Assembly: GCF_016859285.1 (NCBI RefSeq)
Contig: NC_053406.1
Location: forward strand, 7,619,001-7,683,000
Length of the DNA: 64,000 bases
Source: Xiphias gladius
Taxonomy: Eukaryota > Chordata > Actinopteri > Istiophoriformes > Xiphiidae
Direction: 5' to 3'
Position 1 is the first letter of the stretch, and each line of letters starts with the position of its first letter. Below are positions 63,508 through 64,000 of the stretch, piece after piece. The notes below the pieces were generated by a model, which saw only the letters and a list, made by a program, of their open reading frames with translations, was not told where the DNA came from and ran no database searches. A program made the translations under genes and the position numbers.

Positions 63508-64000
63508 GTGCGGCTAGAGATATTTGTCACAGTCCGGAATGAAAACAGTTCTGTACAGAGCTGGAGCCATCTGCCTGGAGAGCTGGGCTAAATCTATACT
63601 CTCTTTAAATCATTTTTGTGAAACTTTCCTTTTTTATCTTGTTACCATGTAATAATCTTTTATCAGTTATCCATGAGCTGTTTTATCACTTACAATACTT
63701 CTTGCTTTGTCACATGCTTTTTACTTAATGTTGATGAACAATAATGACAATGATTTTATGGTGACTGACTGACTGACCTGTCTCTATTATGGCTGCAAGT
63801 ATGTGGAAACCACAGCACACTAATGAGTACTACTTCACAGGCATAAAAAACTGGCAACTGTGCAAAATATGATGAATTGCCTCCAGTGATGTCACTTGAG
63901 TCAGGGTTTACCAAGGCTATATTAGCCACTACTAGCATATTGCACCTGATTCTCCAACCAAACTGTCGATATCTCTGGCTCTGTTGCATCGATTTACTGA
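63508..64000. other. vwa7-like intron 6 (partial)
   Basis: Sequence after the donor of exon 6. The next coding exon (expected to continue the vWA domain) is not in the window, and I see no coding frame here. Confidence 0.6.

Noticed and set aside
1..64000. tRNA, rRNA genes and CRISPR arrays
   Set aside because: No cloverleaf with A/B boxes was noticed, no rRNA-like sequence, and the regular repeats present are eukaryotic microsatellites or tandem duplications rather than repeat-spacer arrays.

Overview
This window looks like teleost fish nuclear DNA, most likely a percomorph. The evidence is low gene density, GT-AG introns, very long CA/GT microsatellites and interspersed repeats of a kind common in ray-finned fish (L2/CR1-like LINE ends, Tc1-like transposon relics, short non-autonomous elements). 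I see no prokaryotic operon, CRISPR array or virus.

Region 1 (about 1-34,500) has no gene I can name. It holds microsatellites, an L2-like LINE fragment (2,888), a CR1/Rex-like LINE 3' end (14,540), a 580-bp sequence present twice in direct orientation (18,416 and 29,424), a TTAA-flanked 1.25-kb element enclosing a 112-bp palindrome (23,852-25,102) and several other repeats. A 36-nt stretch with strong splice sites on the minus strand (11,924-11,959) could be a microexon, so part of this region may be intronic.

Region 2 (34,563-55,334) is a minus-strand cluster of VWA5A (BCSC-1/LOH11CR2A) family copies, which carry a VIT domain followed by a vWA domain. Read 5' to 3' on the minus strand the order is: two nearly identical 1.2-kb tandem units (52,883-55,334), each with a copy of exon 1 and part of exon 4; one apparently intact 18-exon gene (51,457-40,815) that I could join into a 774-codon frame with all phases matching; and a broken copy (38,920-34,563). 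The broken copy has a 22-bp frameshifting deletion in exon 2, lacks exons 4-8 and 10, and has a damaged donor after exon 12. Exons 2-3 of the intact and broken copies, including the intron between them, are almost identical while the downstream exons have diverged, which suggests gene conversion. Transposon debris fills several introns of the intact gene.

Region 3 (about 57,500-64,000) holds the first six coding exons of a plus-strand VWA7-like gene: signal peptide, conserved N-terminal region and the start of the vWA domain with its MIDAS motif. It runs off the right edge. The two vWA families are transcribed away from each other.

The exon models come from hand reading: splice sites, phase and homology recalled from family knowledge. 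No alignment or database search was run.
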